A DNA stretch of 64,000 bases. It comes from Erodium maritimum. Taxonomy: Eukaryota > Streptophyta > Magnoliopsida > Geraniales > Geraniaceae. Positions within the stretch are counted from its first letter, which is position 1. Each line of letters starts with the position of its first letter. The DNA lies in NCBI GenBank assembly GCA_963921825.1, contig OY997593.1:60992039-61056038 (forward strand). The letters are read 5' to 3'. Made by a program: the position numbers and the translations under genes. Under the pieces are notes generated by a model that made no database searches, was not told where the DNA came from, and worked only from the letters and a program-made list of their open reading frames with translations. This document shows positions 35,519 to 46,640 of the stretch, piece after piece.

Positions 35519-37561
35519 AAAAATAAAATCTTGACTAAACATATTTCTCTCTACTTCTCCCTGCCGCCTCTACAGTACCCCTCCTCTTTACTGCGCTCCT
35601 CCCACCGGCGACGCTATGGCCATCGGCCAACGACGTCGCCGGTGGTGACACTCCCTTCCCCCTTCCTCTTCTTCCCCCTTTTCCCTTCTCTGCTTTTGGT
35701 TTCTCTCTAAGCTTGCTTTCGTCTACTTCTTGTTGGAGGTGTTGGTGACCTCCAGATCCTTATGCTTCTGGTTATGAGCTACTCTAAGCCGAGGAGTTGG
35801 TCACTTCTCGGATGGGTTGCAGTGCTCGGCCTCAGTGGGTTGTCGAGCCTCCGTTCGCTAGAGTTGGGGGTCGTCCCTGGACCCGTCTTGACTTGGACGC
35901 GCCGCTGCTCGACCGGGAGGATGGGGCTGCTCTGGTCTTTGTCGGGGTTCAGAGGAGGTTGTGATGGGTCGTCGGCGCAGCAGGATCCTTGCTGGACCAT
36001 CAGGCCTCAAGCTCTGCTCGACGGTGCCGTCATTGTTGTCGGAGCTCGTGGTATGCTCGAGTGTGTGCCCGTGGATGGAGGTTCGGTAGACGCAGGCTTG
36101 GGGTTGGTCGGCAGGCTCGGGGTTGGACGGCTGGCTCGGGAGACGGGTCTGTCCGGGTAGGGTAGCTCTTTCGGCTCGGGCCCATCTGATCTGGGTGGTT
36201 TGCTGGGTCGCGGGTTAGGCCTTGTTGGGTCGGATGGGCCTGGGTCTGGTTCTGGGCCTGGGTTCATTTTTGGGTCTGGTTTTGGGCCTGGGTTCAGATT
36301 TGGGTCTGGTTTTGGGCTTGGGTTTGGACCTGGGTCAAGGCTAGTCTACTGGTTTCAGAGTCTTCTCTGTTGGAGTTTTCTTTGGATCGAGCTAGGTATT
36401 ATTGCAGGTTTTCCCCTTCGGGTCCTTGTTGTTGCTGGTGAGGGGTTACCTGCTATGGTTTCAGAATGCTCGGCTCGCTTTTCAGTTTAGGCTTCTAAAT
36501 AGTTTTGACGTGCTGCTGGCAGTTTGGTGTTCGGAGCTTGTACTCGGTAGAAATACCAGTCCTCCGCCTTTTGGGCCTCTTTTCGGTGTTTACCGAATTT
36601 AAGTTTTGGAGGGCTGAGTGCGAGCTTCTTCGTCAGCCCTGTCTCTCGCGATCTCGACAAAGTGGTTTTGAAGGTGGACCTTCTCTCGGGTCTTGGAAGT
36701 GGCTAGTTCCTGCTCAGGTCGTGGGATGCGTTTCTACAGTCTAGCGAGTGTGGATCGTTACTGAGATTCTCTAGCTGCTTCTGGTGCTTCAACCATCAGG
36801 GTACTCCTTGGACTTTGTGGTGTGATTCACTGGCTACCGATCTTTGTTTGGTAATTCCTCTCCCGCACTACCCTTTCTTTTAATTCGTTTGGCTTCGCTT
36901 CTTCTCGACCCGTTGTTTGGTGTTCGAGCTCGTCAGTCTTAGGTGGTGGTGTTGGCCACCGGCGAGTCCTTTAGACTGTTCCTTGGTCTGAAGCCTTTCG
37001 TTTTATTGTTGGGAGTAGTGCGTCTCAGTGATTTTTCATTGATTTTGTATCTTTCGATCGTGGTCCTGGCCACCGACGTTTTTAGTACTCTCTTTCTCGC
37101 TAGGATTGAGTGTTACTAATGATACAGAGAGTTTGGTACAACTCTGATTAGGTTTGCAGCGTTTCTTGAGTACCTGCTCCTGTTGTTGGCTTTTCTTGGT
37201 TGGTGGCTGTTGCCTTGCCCGGTTCTTCAGGGGTGATTGGTCTGGACTTTCTTGTTGCACTTGGTGGCTTTTCTTGTGTTCTGCCCTTGTTGGCGGTTCT
37301 TGTAATCTGCACCTTCTTTTTCTTGTAGCTCTTGGTTGCTTTTCTTGTGGTCTGCCCTTGTTGGCGGTGCTTGTTTTCTGCATCTTGTATTAGAGTAGTT
37401 GTTTTCTTTCCTTTATTGGTTTTTTGTTGTTGTTGATCTCCCTTATAGATGGCATATGATCATCTTAGGGAATCGCGCTTTTGTGCCCTTGTTGGCCTGT
37501 GTTCTTCCTCTTTTACCTCAAAAGAGGGTTTATTAATGACAAAATTGCTTATTCAAAAAAA
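35519..37561 (+). mobile_element. 2.04-kb retroposon with poly-A tail, no RT
   Basis: The plus-strand 3' end is GGGTTTATTAATGACAAAAT then TGCTTATTCAAAAAAAAA. An imperfect TSD flanks it: AATTGGATGGTTTTTAATCA (35499-35518) and AATTGGACGGTTTTATTCA (37562-37580). It has a CT-rich 5' leader and GC-rich middle with degenerate frames. No RT, endonuclease or RRM is readable. It carries GGGTCTGGTTTTGGGCCTGG repeats (36240-36335) and an 84-bp duplication (37260-37385). Length and tail resemble the RRM-only elements at 44849-46887 and 60821-62614. Confidence 0.6.
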
Positions 37562-37661
37562 AATTGGACGGTTTTATTCATGGTAAATCCTAGAAGTTCT
37601 TTTCTATTGTTATATAACTTAGAGGTAGATTTTTTTTTTGAAACAAAAGAACGTACTTTTA

Positions 37662-38180
37662 TTATTTGAACTGTAATAAGATAGACATAAGTGCATCCGG
37701 AATAGTAAAACCGGACCACATAAGTACAGGCGAAGAACGGGCTTCTCGGGCTAGCCAGTGGGCTGCACCGTTCGCTGACCTAGAGATATACTTGAGTTTA
37801 ACATCCTCGAGAGTAGCTAACAGGGTCCGCCAGTCGTCTACCAACCGGCCCAAAGGGGAGAAAACCTGGTGTGTTCCTTGGATCAAGTGCACTAGATACT
37901 GGGCATCGCTCTGTATAAGAACCCTGGAGGAGTGTGATGCTTGGATCCATTCCAGGGCTTGCCAAATCACCATGGCCTCTGAATATTCAGGACTTAGCGA
38001 GCCACTCCCACATCCATTTCTCGCTTCCCGGAACCCACTCGTTTCTGTTCGGCAGATCCAACTCCAACCAAATTGCCTTGAGTCCGCAAAAGTCGCTCCA
38101 TCCACATTGATGATAAACCAGTTAGGGGGTGGTGGGCTCCAGCTTGTTTGCATGTGATAGGGGACAACGGTGGGTTTCAA
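37662..38180 (-). pseudogene. LINE RNase H domain
   Basis: A 172-codon open frame carries NWFIINVDGATFADSRQFGW (first Asp), SPEYSEAMVIWQALEWIQAS (Glu), SSRVLIQSDAQYLVHLIQGT (Asp) and ANGAAHWLAREARSS (His region). It is the type found C-terminal in plant LINEs, acting on RNA of the RNA-DNA hybrid. The domain frame is intact, unlike the rest of the element. Confidence 0.92.
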
Positions 38181-38329
38181 GCGACCATTCTGAGCTTCTG
38201 ATCAGCTACACTGGTTACTGAGGACCGTGGCAATCACATCATGTGGTCTGGATGTAGTCTGATCCCAGACCATAGCATTCCTCGCTTTCCATATCTCCCA
38301 CAAGAGCAGGCAGGCTTTGCTCCGGAGCA

Positions 38330-39599
38330 GTGTATCAGGCAAAAGTAACAGGGCAGTTAACCAATCGTGCAACGTGGCTGAAGGGGGGATGGGAATCGGT
38401 ATACCTGCTATATCCCAGATAGATCTTGCGAAAGGACAATGGGGGAGGTGGTGGTCCGTAGACTACTGTGTCTGCTGACACATCTGGCATGTCTCCGGAA
38501 TTGGGACAAACTTTGTCCGAAGATTGGCCGCTACTTGTAGGGTGCCAGAAAGAGCTCTCTAGAGGAATACCTTGATTCGAGGTTGAATGTCCTGGTCCCA
38601 TATGCCCGTCCAGACTGTCGTTCCTGCCGAAACGTGCCAACGACCATTCTCCCGGGATAGTGCCTTGTATCCTTCCTTGACCGAGTATACCCCCCGGATA
38701 TTAAACTTCCAGGACCATTTGTCTACATGCTGGGGGAGGGGCGGGGGAACCTGCAAAACATCATCAACAATGGTCGGAGGGAGGTTTTGTTGTAATTTCG
38801 GGACGTCCCATTGGTGATTATCCATAGCCAGATCCGAAACCCTCAGAGTCGGAGTGATACAAGTATGGAGCGGTTTGACCGGGGTGTTCCCCATGAGCCA
38901 TGGGGAGCCCTCTACCATTGTAGAGCAGTCGTCCCCAATAGTCCGAATCAATCCCTGCCGGAGTAATCCCTGAGTTGCACGAAGTCCTGTCTAGATCTGA
39001 CTGGGTCCATTACCACCTTCCGCTGATAGGAAGTCACCCTTCGGAAAATACCTCGCCTTGAGGATGCGGGCAACCAAGCAGTCTGGCTGGGTTAGTAGTT
39101 TCCACTCCATTTTTTCCAGCATTGCAATGCTCATATCTCTCATTTCTCGGAAGCCCATTCCGCCATCCTCCTTTGGCCTACACAATTTTTCCCAGTCTTG
39201 CCATATAATCGGTTTTGTGCCTCTGGGAGTACCCGCCCACCAATATCGAGCTAGCGTGACATGTATCTTATTGATGGATTCCCTTGGTAATAAGAAAACG
39301 CTCATCGCATAAATCGGCATAGCTTGGAGGACTGAACGTATCATCACCTCCTTCCCCCTGCAGATAGCATTTGACCGTCCCAGGTTCCAGTCTTGGCCAC
39401 GATTCAGTTACACAGGAACTGGAGACTCTGGCCTTTTCGTCGTCCCAACATATTGGGGACCCCCAGATACTTAGTCGGACCAGAGATTTCTTGTATCCCT
39501 AAAATACCGCAACATGCCGATCGGTTTGCCAGAGTTGTGTTGGTGCTAAAGAAGATAGACGATTTGCCTTTATTGATGACCTGGCCCGAAAGACGACCA
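38330..39599 (-). pseudogene. LINE post-RT and zf-RVT region
   Basis: KSSIFFSTNTT and SGPTKYLGVPNMLGRRKG are followed by VLQAMPIYAMSVFLLPRESI, GTKPIIWQDWEKLCRPKEDG, GMGFREMRDMSIAMLEKMEW, GSPWLMG, KWSWKFNIRGVYSVKEGYKA, and the zinc knuckle CQMCQQTQ*STDHHLPHC with a stop inside. This order is standard for plant LINEs. Confidence 0.85.
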
Positions 39600-40590
39600 A
39601 ACGTATGAAGGATCTGGTTCAGCTAGGACTCCTCCTCCGGGTCCGCCTTGCAGAATATATAGCAGTCATCGGCAAAGAATATATGAGATACTAGCGGTGC
39701 ACCTCTGGCCACCAAAACTCTGTGAATCTTTCCAGCCTTCTCTGCTTGGTTGAGCATACGGGACAGACCCTTCATACAAAATAAGAAGAGATATGGGGAT
39801 AAAGGGTCGCCTTGTCGAATACCCCTCCCTACTATGAACGATGACGTATGCTTCCCATCTGAGCTCACTGTGTACTGGATAGAACGCATACACGCTAAAA
39901 CCATATCCCGCCACCCCATATCAAAACCAAAGGCCCACATCATAGATAGAAGAAAGGACCATTCCACTCTATCATAGGCCTTACCCATATCCAGTTTCAG
40001 GGCCATAAATCCCCTTTGACCTAGTGTTCTGCGTCGGAGAGTATGCATAATTTCGTAGGAGATAATGACATCGTCCTGGATGTGTCTGCCTGGCACAAAC
40101 GCTCCTTGATTTGTAGAGATAATCGGCTCCAAGAGTGGTTTCAACCGGTTCGCAAGAAGTTTAGAGAGAATTCTAACCGCAATTCTGTAGTCTTCTTTGC
40201 CCTTGGGATCGTTGGAATCAAGAACGGAGTGGTTTTGTTGATGTACTGGTCAATGGTACACGTTGCTACTGCAGTTCGGACAAAATAGATAACTTCTTGA
40301 GCCAGCGTATCCCAGAAATGTTGGAAGAATTTCGGGTTGAGACCGTCGGGGCCTGGAGACTTCAATGGTCCCATCTGAAACACTGCATGATGCACTTCCG
40401 CATCCGTTACCCTCTTGGTCAGCTGTAGATTTTGTGCCGAGTTGATCATAAGGGGGACAGGCATGGGGAGAACATAGTCCTCGATATCGCCTGCCGTAAA
40501 GATGTCGGCAAAATAGGAGTGTATCAGCTCACTCATTCTCGTATGCCACTGTAGTTCCACCCCTGCGTCATTAACCAAATATGTCAACCT
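39600..40590 (-). pseudogene. LINE reverse transcriptase domain
   Basis: In order: GPLKSPGPDGLNPKFFQHFW, then after a frameshift at about 40140 EPIISTNQGAFVPGRHIQDD, GFMALKLDMGKAYDRVEWSF (first Asp), RGIRQGDPLSPYLFLFCMKG, and SHIFFADDCYIFCKA (FADD box, catalytic Asp pair kept). These are RT motifs 0-5 of the L1 clade. A stop at about 39623 and shifts interrupt it. Confidence 0.93.
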
Positions 40591-40938
40591 GTTTTTGGCA
40601 TGTCGCTTCGTAGCTGATCTCGGAAAGAATTTCGTGTTTCTGTCCCCTTCCCCGAGCCAATGTTGTTTACCTCTCTAACGCCAGAATTGTTCCTGTTTTG
40701 CCAGGGCCTTATTATACTGTCTTTGGAGTGCCAAGAAAAGTTTGATTTCCTGTCTATCAGTCCGGCCATTGAGCTCAGCTAATCTCCTCTGTACATGCCT
40801 GATCTGGTTGATGTTGTCCCGATAAATTGTTTGTCCCCAGTCGTCCAACGAGGTGCCAATATTCTTGATATGATGCTTGATGTGGCGGTTTCCGGACTGA
40901 CCCCATTCAGATTGGACCAAAGTACCACACTCAGGATG

Positions 40939-41847
40939 CTATAACCACATGTTCTCGAATCGGAAGTGTCGAGACCGGCGTTCCACCGGTTCCTTCTGAA
41001 TCTGGAGTAGGATGGGCTTGTGGTCCGAGGTTGACACTCCCAAATTCTGTAAGGACACGTCCCGGAATCGGAGACGAGCTTGAGGAGAAATAAAGGCCCT
41101 GCCCAATTGACTTTCCACCTGCGTTTCTGGGTCATGTCCACGGGACCACGTGAACTGATAACCCTGTAATGTCACCTCATCCACTTCAATATCCGAGATG
41201 GCCTGTTGAAATCCCTGCATGAGAGCTAAGGGGTACGCTTGGCCACCTCGTTTTTCTGAGGGGCGGGGGATACCGTTTAAATCCCCCATAAGAACCCACT
41301 CCACCGGGGCCGGGACTGTGGCCAGCTGCCTTAGATTGTCCCAAGTCATATGTCTGTCCTCCCAAGCTGGTTCACCATAAATGCCTGTAAATCGGAAAGG
41401 TGGCTCCTGCCCAAAGCGAATCACTGTGTCTATATGGGATTGATGTATCGATAGGACATTCACAGTACATTTCGCATACCATAGGAGCATAATCCCCCCT
41501 TTGTTCGACGGGGGACGAAGGCTCGGGGCTACCTGTGGGACAATGTCCGGGATCCCTGTACCGCCATGAAATCCTAACGTCCTGCGGAGAATAGCAAGTC
41601 GGGACCTCGAATTCCGAGAATCAACATGTCGGGTTTCGGTAAGAAACACTGTATCAGGTTTGAATCGGTTCACGAGATCCTTCAACTGGCAAGGGTTATG
41701 ATCCGTTCCAATCCCCGGCAATTCCAGGCTAGCATTGTCGGCATTCAAACACGAAAAAAGAACCCTAACAAGCATATCAGAAACGACGATACCTGAGGAT
41801 GTCCCGGACGTCAGAGAGGCGGCGAGATAGCACGGCGAGGGCACCAC
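40939..41847 (-). pseudogene. LINE endonuclease domain (APE-like)
   Basis: The AP-endonuclease-like domain nicks target DNA for target-primed reverse transcription. Visible motifs are VNRFKPDTVFLTETRH near the N-terminus, VEWVLMGDLNGIPRPSEKRG (GDLN metal site), GYQFTWSRG, and GVSTSDHKPILLQIQ (SDH catalytic pair). MLAWNCRGLER is found in another frame at about 41730, marking the true start and a frameshift right after it. A 302-codon frame covers most of the domain. Downstream it is linked with RT by frameshifts. Confidence 0.85.
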
Positions 41848-42154
41848 AGACGCCGTCCGATGGTCCTTAGTCCTCCCTCAGCGCAGACAACTCGAGAGAA
41901 GTCGCAGCCGAGGCAGCCGATTGTTGTGAACAGAAGGACGAGAGTCGTGCAGAAACAACCGTGGAGCAGCAGGAGAGCGAAAGCAAGGCCCAAAATTCGA
42001 GAACAGCTACGTGACGACGATGAAGAGAGTGAGGAAGGAGGCGGTGATCGACGGAAAGCAATAGTGACGTCGGCGAACCCTAACTAGGGTAGAGGGGATC
42101 CCACCTAGAGGTAGGAGGGAGCTTTTTCATTATTAATTAACTTAGAGGTAGATT

Positions 42155-42803
42155 GATCGTGCTCATATGACATTTGTGGATTAAACCGATCATGTAGTTT
42201 ACATGTATTTAATAGCAACAATTTTTTGTTAGAAATGTCACTATTGATTGATGTGCTCCCACATGATTAACATAAATCATCGGTTTAGTAAAGAAACGTA
42301 TCACCGTTATGACAAACATAAGCTTCGTCCCGTAGCGACTGTTTGCTCCGGTTTGGTAACCAAAGCACGAGGCGATCACAAGTATGCAGAGAAGAACCAA
42401 TCACAAGTTATTTACCTTGACCAGCGGAGGACTGTGGGCCCCGCTGAGGAAGTTTCCGTGAAGTTTCTCAGCCGTGTCGTTCTCGCACACATACAAATTC
42501 AGTGGGTGCCTCTCTGATTTTTCTTTTCCTTCCCCGGCTACACCAAACACCGAATAATACAGACAAGATGTTTGATTGAAGACACACGTGTGAGAAACTG
42601 GTTGGTCACGGCCGGTGGGCCCATCCATATCTCTCTTTTTATCCCTATGCTTATAATAGTGAGTTTTGATTCAACAAGACACGTTAAAATTATGTCCTGA
42701 ATTCAGTAGCCTCTTGTGATTATATAGACTGAGCGAAACGGAAATGAGGATTTTTTTTATCCGTCAAATGTGTATCAAGCACCAGCAGCGGCTGAATCAT
42801 CTA
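42155..42803. other. Intergenic stretch, nothing recognised
   Basis: GC-moderate, no conserved domain in six frames. The frames seen are short and overlap on both strands. Confidence 0.5.
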
Positions 42804-43249
42804 TTAAGTGCATCCATATCGTGTACGATTCGCGATTTCGATTTATTAAATAATAAATAGTTAAATACAAGTCGAATGACGTGAAGCGCGGTTCGTTCAG
42901 TTTCCATTTACTATTTAGCGTATTGGAACATTAAACTGTGATTTACGGTTTACAATCGTGAATCAGTATCGTGTTACTTGCGAGTCGTAGGTGGTTAATG
43001 GGAAGCCGCCACGTGGTAGCTGTTGGGCACAAAAGAGTCGTTGACTTTACCAACGGCTTTTCATCCGGAACTTTTTTAATTAAAAATAATACTTTTAACG
43101 ATAACAAAAATAATTTTTACCATCTATGAATACAACCCAATCCCTTTCATCAATCCACCAACAATTTCTCTTCATCTCAAAAATTTGTTTCTCATGTTCC
43201 ACTTCCCACAAAGTTTGCATTCCGATCGATTTTGTGTTCGAGCTATGCA

Positions 43250-44420
43250 TGATCTGAAGCCCGCATTCGTGAAATGACAGCACAAATCTGGCGAGAGACA
43301 GAGTATGAATGAGCAAAACTGCAGCCACAGTTGGACGCAATGAGGCGAAGGCTCGAAAGCGGAGAACCTTCCCGAAGAGAGATAACAAAGGTCGTGCTGA
43401 TGCCCATTAACGAATACTGCAAGATTATTTTGTCCAGAACCTTACCTATGGGCCCTAGATGTTTAGGCATCGATACCGTATGAGCTGACCCCTTGTTATA
43501 CGGGTGATGGAAAAGGTAGTGGAACATGACGATTATTTCGTTCAAAAGCGGACGCTTTCAAATGCATGGGGTTATTAACTCACCAAAAATGCACCGCCAC
43601 TATACAAATGCTAGCGTATGGGCGTTTGGTCGATTCGTTAGACGAATCACTATGACTTGGGGTAAGTACCATACTCAAATGTGTGTGTTGGTTTTGCAAG
43701 GTTTTTATGGAGGAGTACGAGCGAGCACCAGATGCGGATGAGTTGACCCGATTGCTGGAATTGGGATACAGGTAAGGGTTCCCCGACATGATTGAGAGTC
43801 TTGACTTCATGCATTGGAAAATTGTCAAACCATATTGCAATGAGTCTTTGACCGGGGAGATCACCATGGGCACCCAATCGTAATGCTGATAGTTGTAGGC
43901 AACCGTGATTTATGGATTTGACATGCTTTTTTTGGAATGGTGAGTGCAAACAATGACATCAAAGACGTTCTTGCCGGCCGTGACTATGTTGTGGAGTACG
44001 AGATCAATGGGACTTGGTACGATCGACCTTATTATTTGGTTGACGAGATTTACCCAAACTAGAGCCGGTTTATGGAGACGATTCGACATCCCATCCAACC
44101 CAAACACAAATTGTTTGCTAGAGTCCAAGAAGGTGCTCGGAAATATATTGAACGTGCTTTCGGAGTCCTTCAAGCACAGGGACACATAATTTCCCGACCC
44201 GCTCGTTTTTTTGGACATGAGGACATTGGCTCATATCACGCACACTTGTATCATTCTACACAACATGATTGTAGAGGATGAACACATCGGTACGAACAAG
44301 GAGATGAAGAATGGTATTACGATGCCTCTTTTGGCATGCCTGATTGGACACCACCCTTGAACGATGGCACCACGGAGGGCCCGTATCCCACCAAAAATAC
44401 TCGGTCGTTCGAGTAGAGGC
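43250..44420 (+). pseudogene. Harbinger transposase (DDE), broken
   Basis: Pieces in three frames, in order: RRRLESGEPSREITKVVLMP; PDADELTRLLELGYR then GFPDMIESLDFMHWKIVKPY (first Asp in SLDFMHW); NNDIKDVLAGRDYVVEYEIN; GTWYDRPYYLVDEIYPN (second Asp); PKHKLFARVQEGARKYIERA then FGVLQAQGHIISRPARFFGH (Glu in ERAFGVLQ). This matches plant PIF/Harbinger DDE transposases. The N-terminal part is truncated and stops and frameshifts are frequent, so it is dead. Confidence 0.88.
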
Positions 44421-45045
44421 CAAAAATGATAACGCCTAGTGACAACTCCAAGCTGGCCTTATTGAGCACATATGGGATCGCTTTGGATAGAATTACCAAT
44501 CAACCAATTAACTTTAAGTACTTATTTTTTTAATGAAATAATAATAATTGGGTTAAATATTTATTTTCTTTATTAAGTATTTATTTAGTCAATATTAAAT
44601 ATTATTTACTGTTTTATTTGGAATTTGATCAATTCAATAAAACAATATTAATTATCTTATCACCATCCAATCAGTAGATAAGAATCTTTATTGAACCCTA
44701 ATTAAAAACCAACGATGTGGAAAATAGCAAATTTTAATTCAAGCATTCCTCTGCATATATTAAAGGGAAAACTATGTTTCCTAACCTTTACAAACGTTTC
44801 ATTATCAAATCCTAACCCAGGCCAACGTTTGGTCTCAATTCCTAACATTTTGTTTTGATAAGCTCGAAAATTTATTGATAAAACTGAATCCAGAAAAGGA
44901 AACGGGAAGCCCTGATTCAAGGAGAAACGGGGTAGCAACCAAAATAACAGAGGGGTTCTAACACAAGAGGAACCAAAAGGCTTAACATTTTCTTAAAAAG
45001 AAAAAACAAGGAGCAATAGAACAGGAAAAAAAACCCGTCAAAACG

Positions 45046-46418
45046 TCACCGGCCAATCGGCGAGGCCTTCTTCTTGGCAGCCAACTCTCGGATTACCGTC
45101 CAAGCGTCGGGACCCTGAGACGACCCAACGATTTGAGTTTCTCCATTTCTAACTTGCTCAACCTGTTTCCCAATGTCTACGGGACGAACAACTCTATCCC
45201 GATCTCTAGAGACCTTCGGCTTGCACGATAAAGTGCAAAAATCCGTTAGATGTTTAGGGGGACGACTCTCCCGCTTCTTGACCAGAACGTCCTTCCACGG
45301 CGAGGCCACCTTTGGAGACGGTTGAACTGTTGCGGCGTCCACCTGAGCGTCCACCGTTTCAGACACAACCATCTGCACACTTGGACCAGACCCCTCTACA
45401 ATATGGTGTGTAGCATTAGACCCATCTACAGAATCAGGCCCAACCCTAGTTACACCATCTTCGGCAGCCTTCATCTCCACGCGATCGCAACGATCACAAT
45501 CATCGATCAATTTCCCAGAATCACGAACTGACGTGTCACAATCCTCCGGCAAATCTCCTACTGTAATCACCGCCACAACCAAGTTCTTCTCCGGCGACTC
45601 AGCTTCTGTGGGATGGACTGGCAATACTGACCTGTTTTGTACACTCTGGTGATTCCCAGAAACAGAGTCTATTGATGGCAGCACCCTAGAATTTGGAACC
45701 AGGACCGTAGCAACGGGCAATCAGCGATGCCAGGCCGTGGCAACAAACAACACGTACCCATTAAGTTTAAAACCATTCATAGCCTCCACTACCTTAGTTG
45801 CTGCCTCAATTGAATCGAAACGTACAAAACTGAAGAATCGATTACTTCGATTTGGGCGTTTAGAGACCTTCACAGACACAACTGTACCAAATAGACTGAA
45901 AACATTGCGTGTCCAGTCTTCCAACGCCTCGAAAGGTAAACTAGAACAAAGATTTCATCCTTTTGTTCAACAAACTTACCAATCCTGCAAGGCCTGCGAA
46001 AGCAGTGAGCTATCGAATGCTTCTCTACAGCTACCTGCTGTGTCTCCTAGCCAGTTCCGAGAATTAAGGCTCGAGAATCCGAGTCTGAGACGCTGCCCTC
46101 AGCATCCACAACACCTGCGACCGGAGCCTTGGCAGCAGTAGAAGTTGTTCCAGCAGCATCCCCCCCAAACGATCTCCTCTTAGTCCTCTTTCTTCGCTTG
46201 GAACTACGAACATTCTCCTCTATCGGCGCTTTCCGGTTAACGGAAGAGTGAGCCTTCTTTGAACGACCGGAGTTCTTCATCAATCCCTCCGAAATTGCTA
46301 ACACAAGATTCAACGCCATCACAATTGAACCTAACGTCGTGGTTACCTCCGATAGCAGACCATTGACCGAAGGTGTGGAGCTCCGGCGACGACGTGAAGT
46401 CATGGTAGAGAATTTCAT
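45046..46418 (-). pseudogene. ORF1-like RRM protein, broken
   Basis: The N-terminal frame (46418-46047) begins MKFSTMTSRRRRSSTPSVNG and has a basic KRRKRTKRRS stretch. After a frameshift the RRM frame (45924-45724) reads LEDWTRNVFSLFGTVVSVKV, then NRFFSFVRFDSIEAATKVVE (RNP1 FFSFVRF) and MNGFKLNGYVLFVATAW. An in-frame TGA (45723-45721) is followed in the same frame by a C-terminal region to 45046, containing SPWKDVLVKKR and LTDFCTLSC. SPWK(D/E) and DFC are shared with the intact protein at 60824-62461. An RNA-binding role in retroposition is inferred from LINE ORF1 proteins. Confidence 0.75.
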
Positions 46419-46469
46419 AGTCTAACCCGTGATACACCAAAACACTGCACAACACAGATGAAGCACGAC

Positions 46470-46640
46470 CCAAACCTGGTGCTGGCGAACGAGGCTGACG
46501 TCGGCGACGATACAAGTGCGTGACGAACCCAATCTGGCGGCTGGACACGACCCAATCCATGGTGCTGGCGAACAAGGACCCAAACCTGACGCCGGCGACG
46601 ATACAGGTGCGTGACGAACCCAATCTGGCGGCTGGACGGC
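46470..46640. repeat. Two 91-bp units at the 5' end of the RRM-only element
   Basis: ACGATACAAGTGCGTGACGA followed by ACCCAATCTGGCGGCTGGAC starts at 46508 and again at 46599, each preceded by ACCCAAACCTG. Promoter monomers at LINE 5' ends have similar arrangement; that function is inference. Confidence 0.85.

Larger units (their letters stand above)
37632..42137 (-). mobile_element. L1-type LINE without ORF1, 17-bp TSD
   Basis: TAACTTAGAGGTAGATT is duplicated at 37615-37631 and 42138-42154, so both ends are defined. The minus-strand 3' end has a poly-A stretch (37632-37639). Order from the 5' end: about 350-400 bp leader, endonuclease, RT, zinc-knuckle and RNase H. Upstream of the endonuclease no RRM, zinc knuckle or other ORF1 is present. 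At 4.5 kb it is shorter than usual plant L1 elements (6-7 kb) by about the length of an ORF1. Several frameshifts and stops show it is inactive. Confidence 0.9.

Noticed and set aside
36007..36267. Minus-strand proline-rich ORF (86 codons)
   Set aside because: Antisense of GGGTCTGG-type repeats in a retroposon, with no domain.
37036..37383. Minus-strand 115-codon basic ORF
   Set aside because: Antisense of a T-rich duplicated stretch near the retroposon 3' end, with low complexity.
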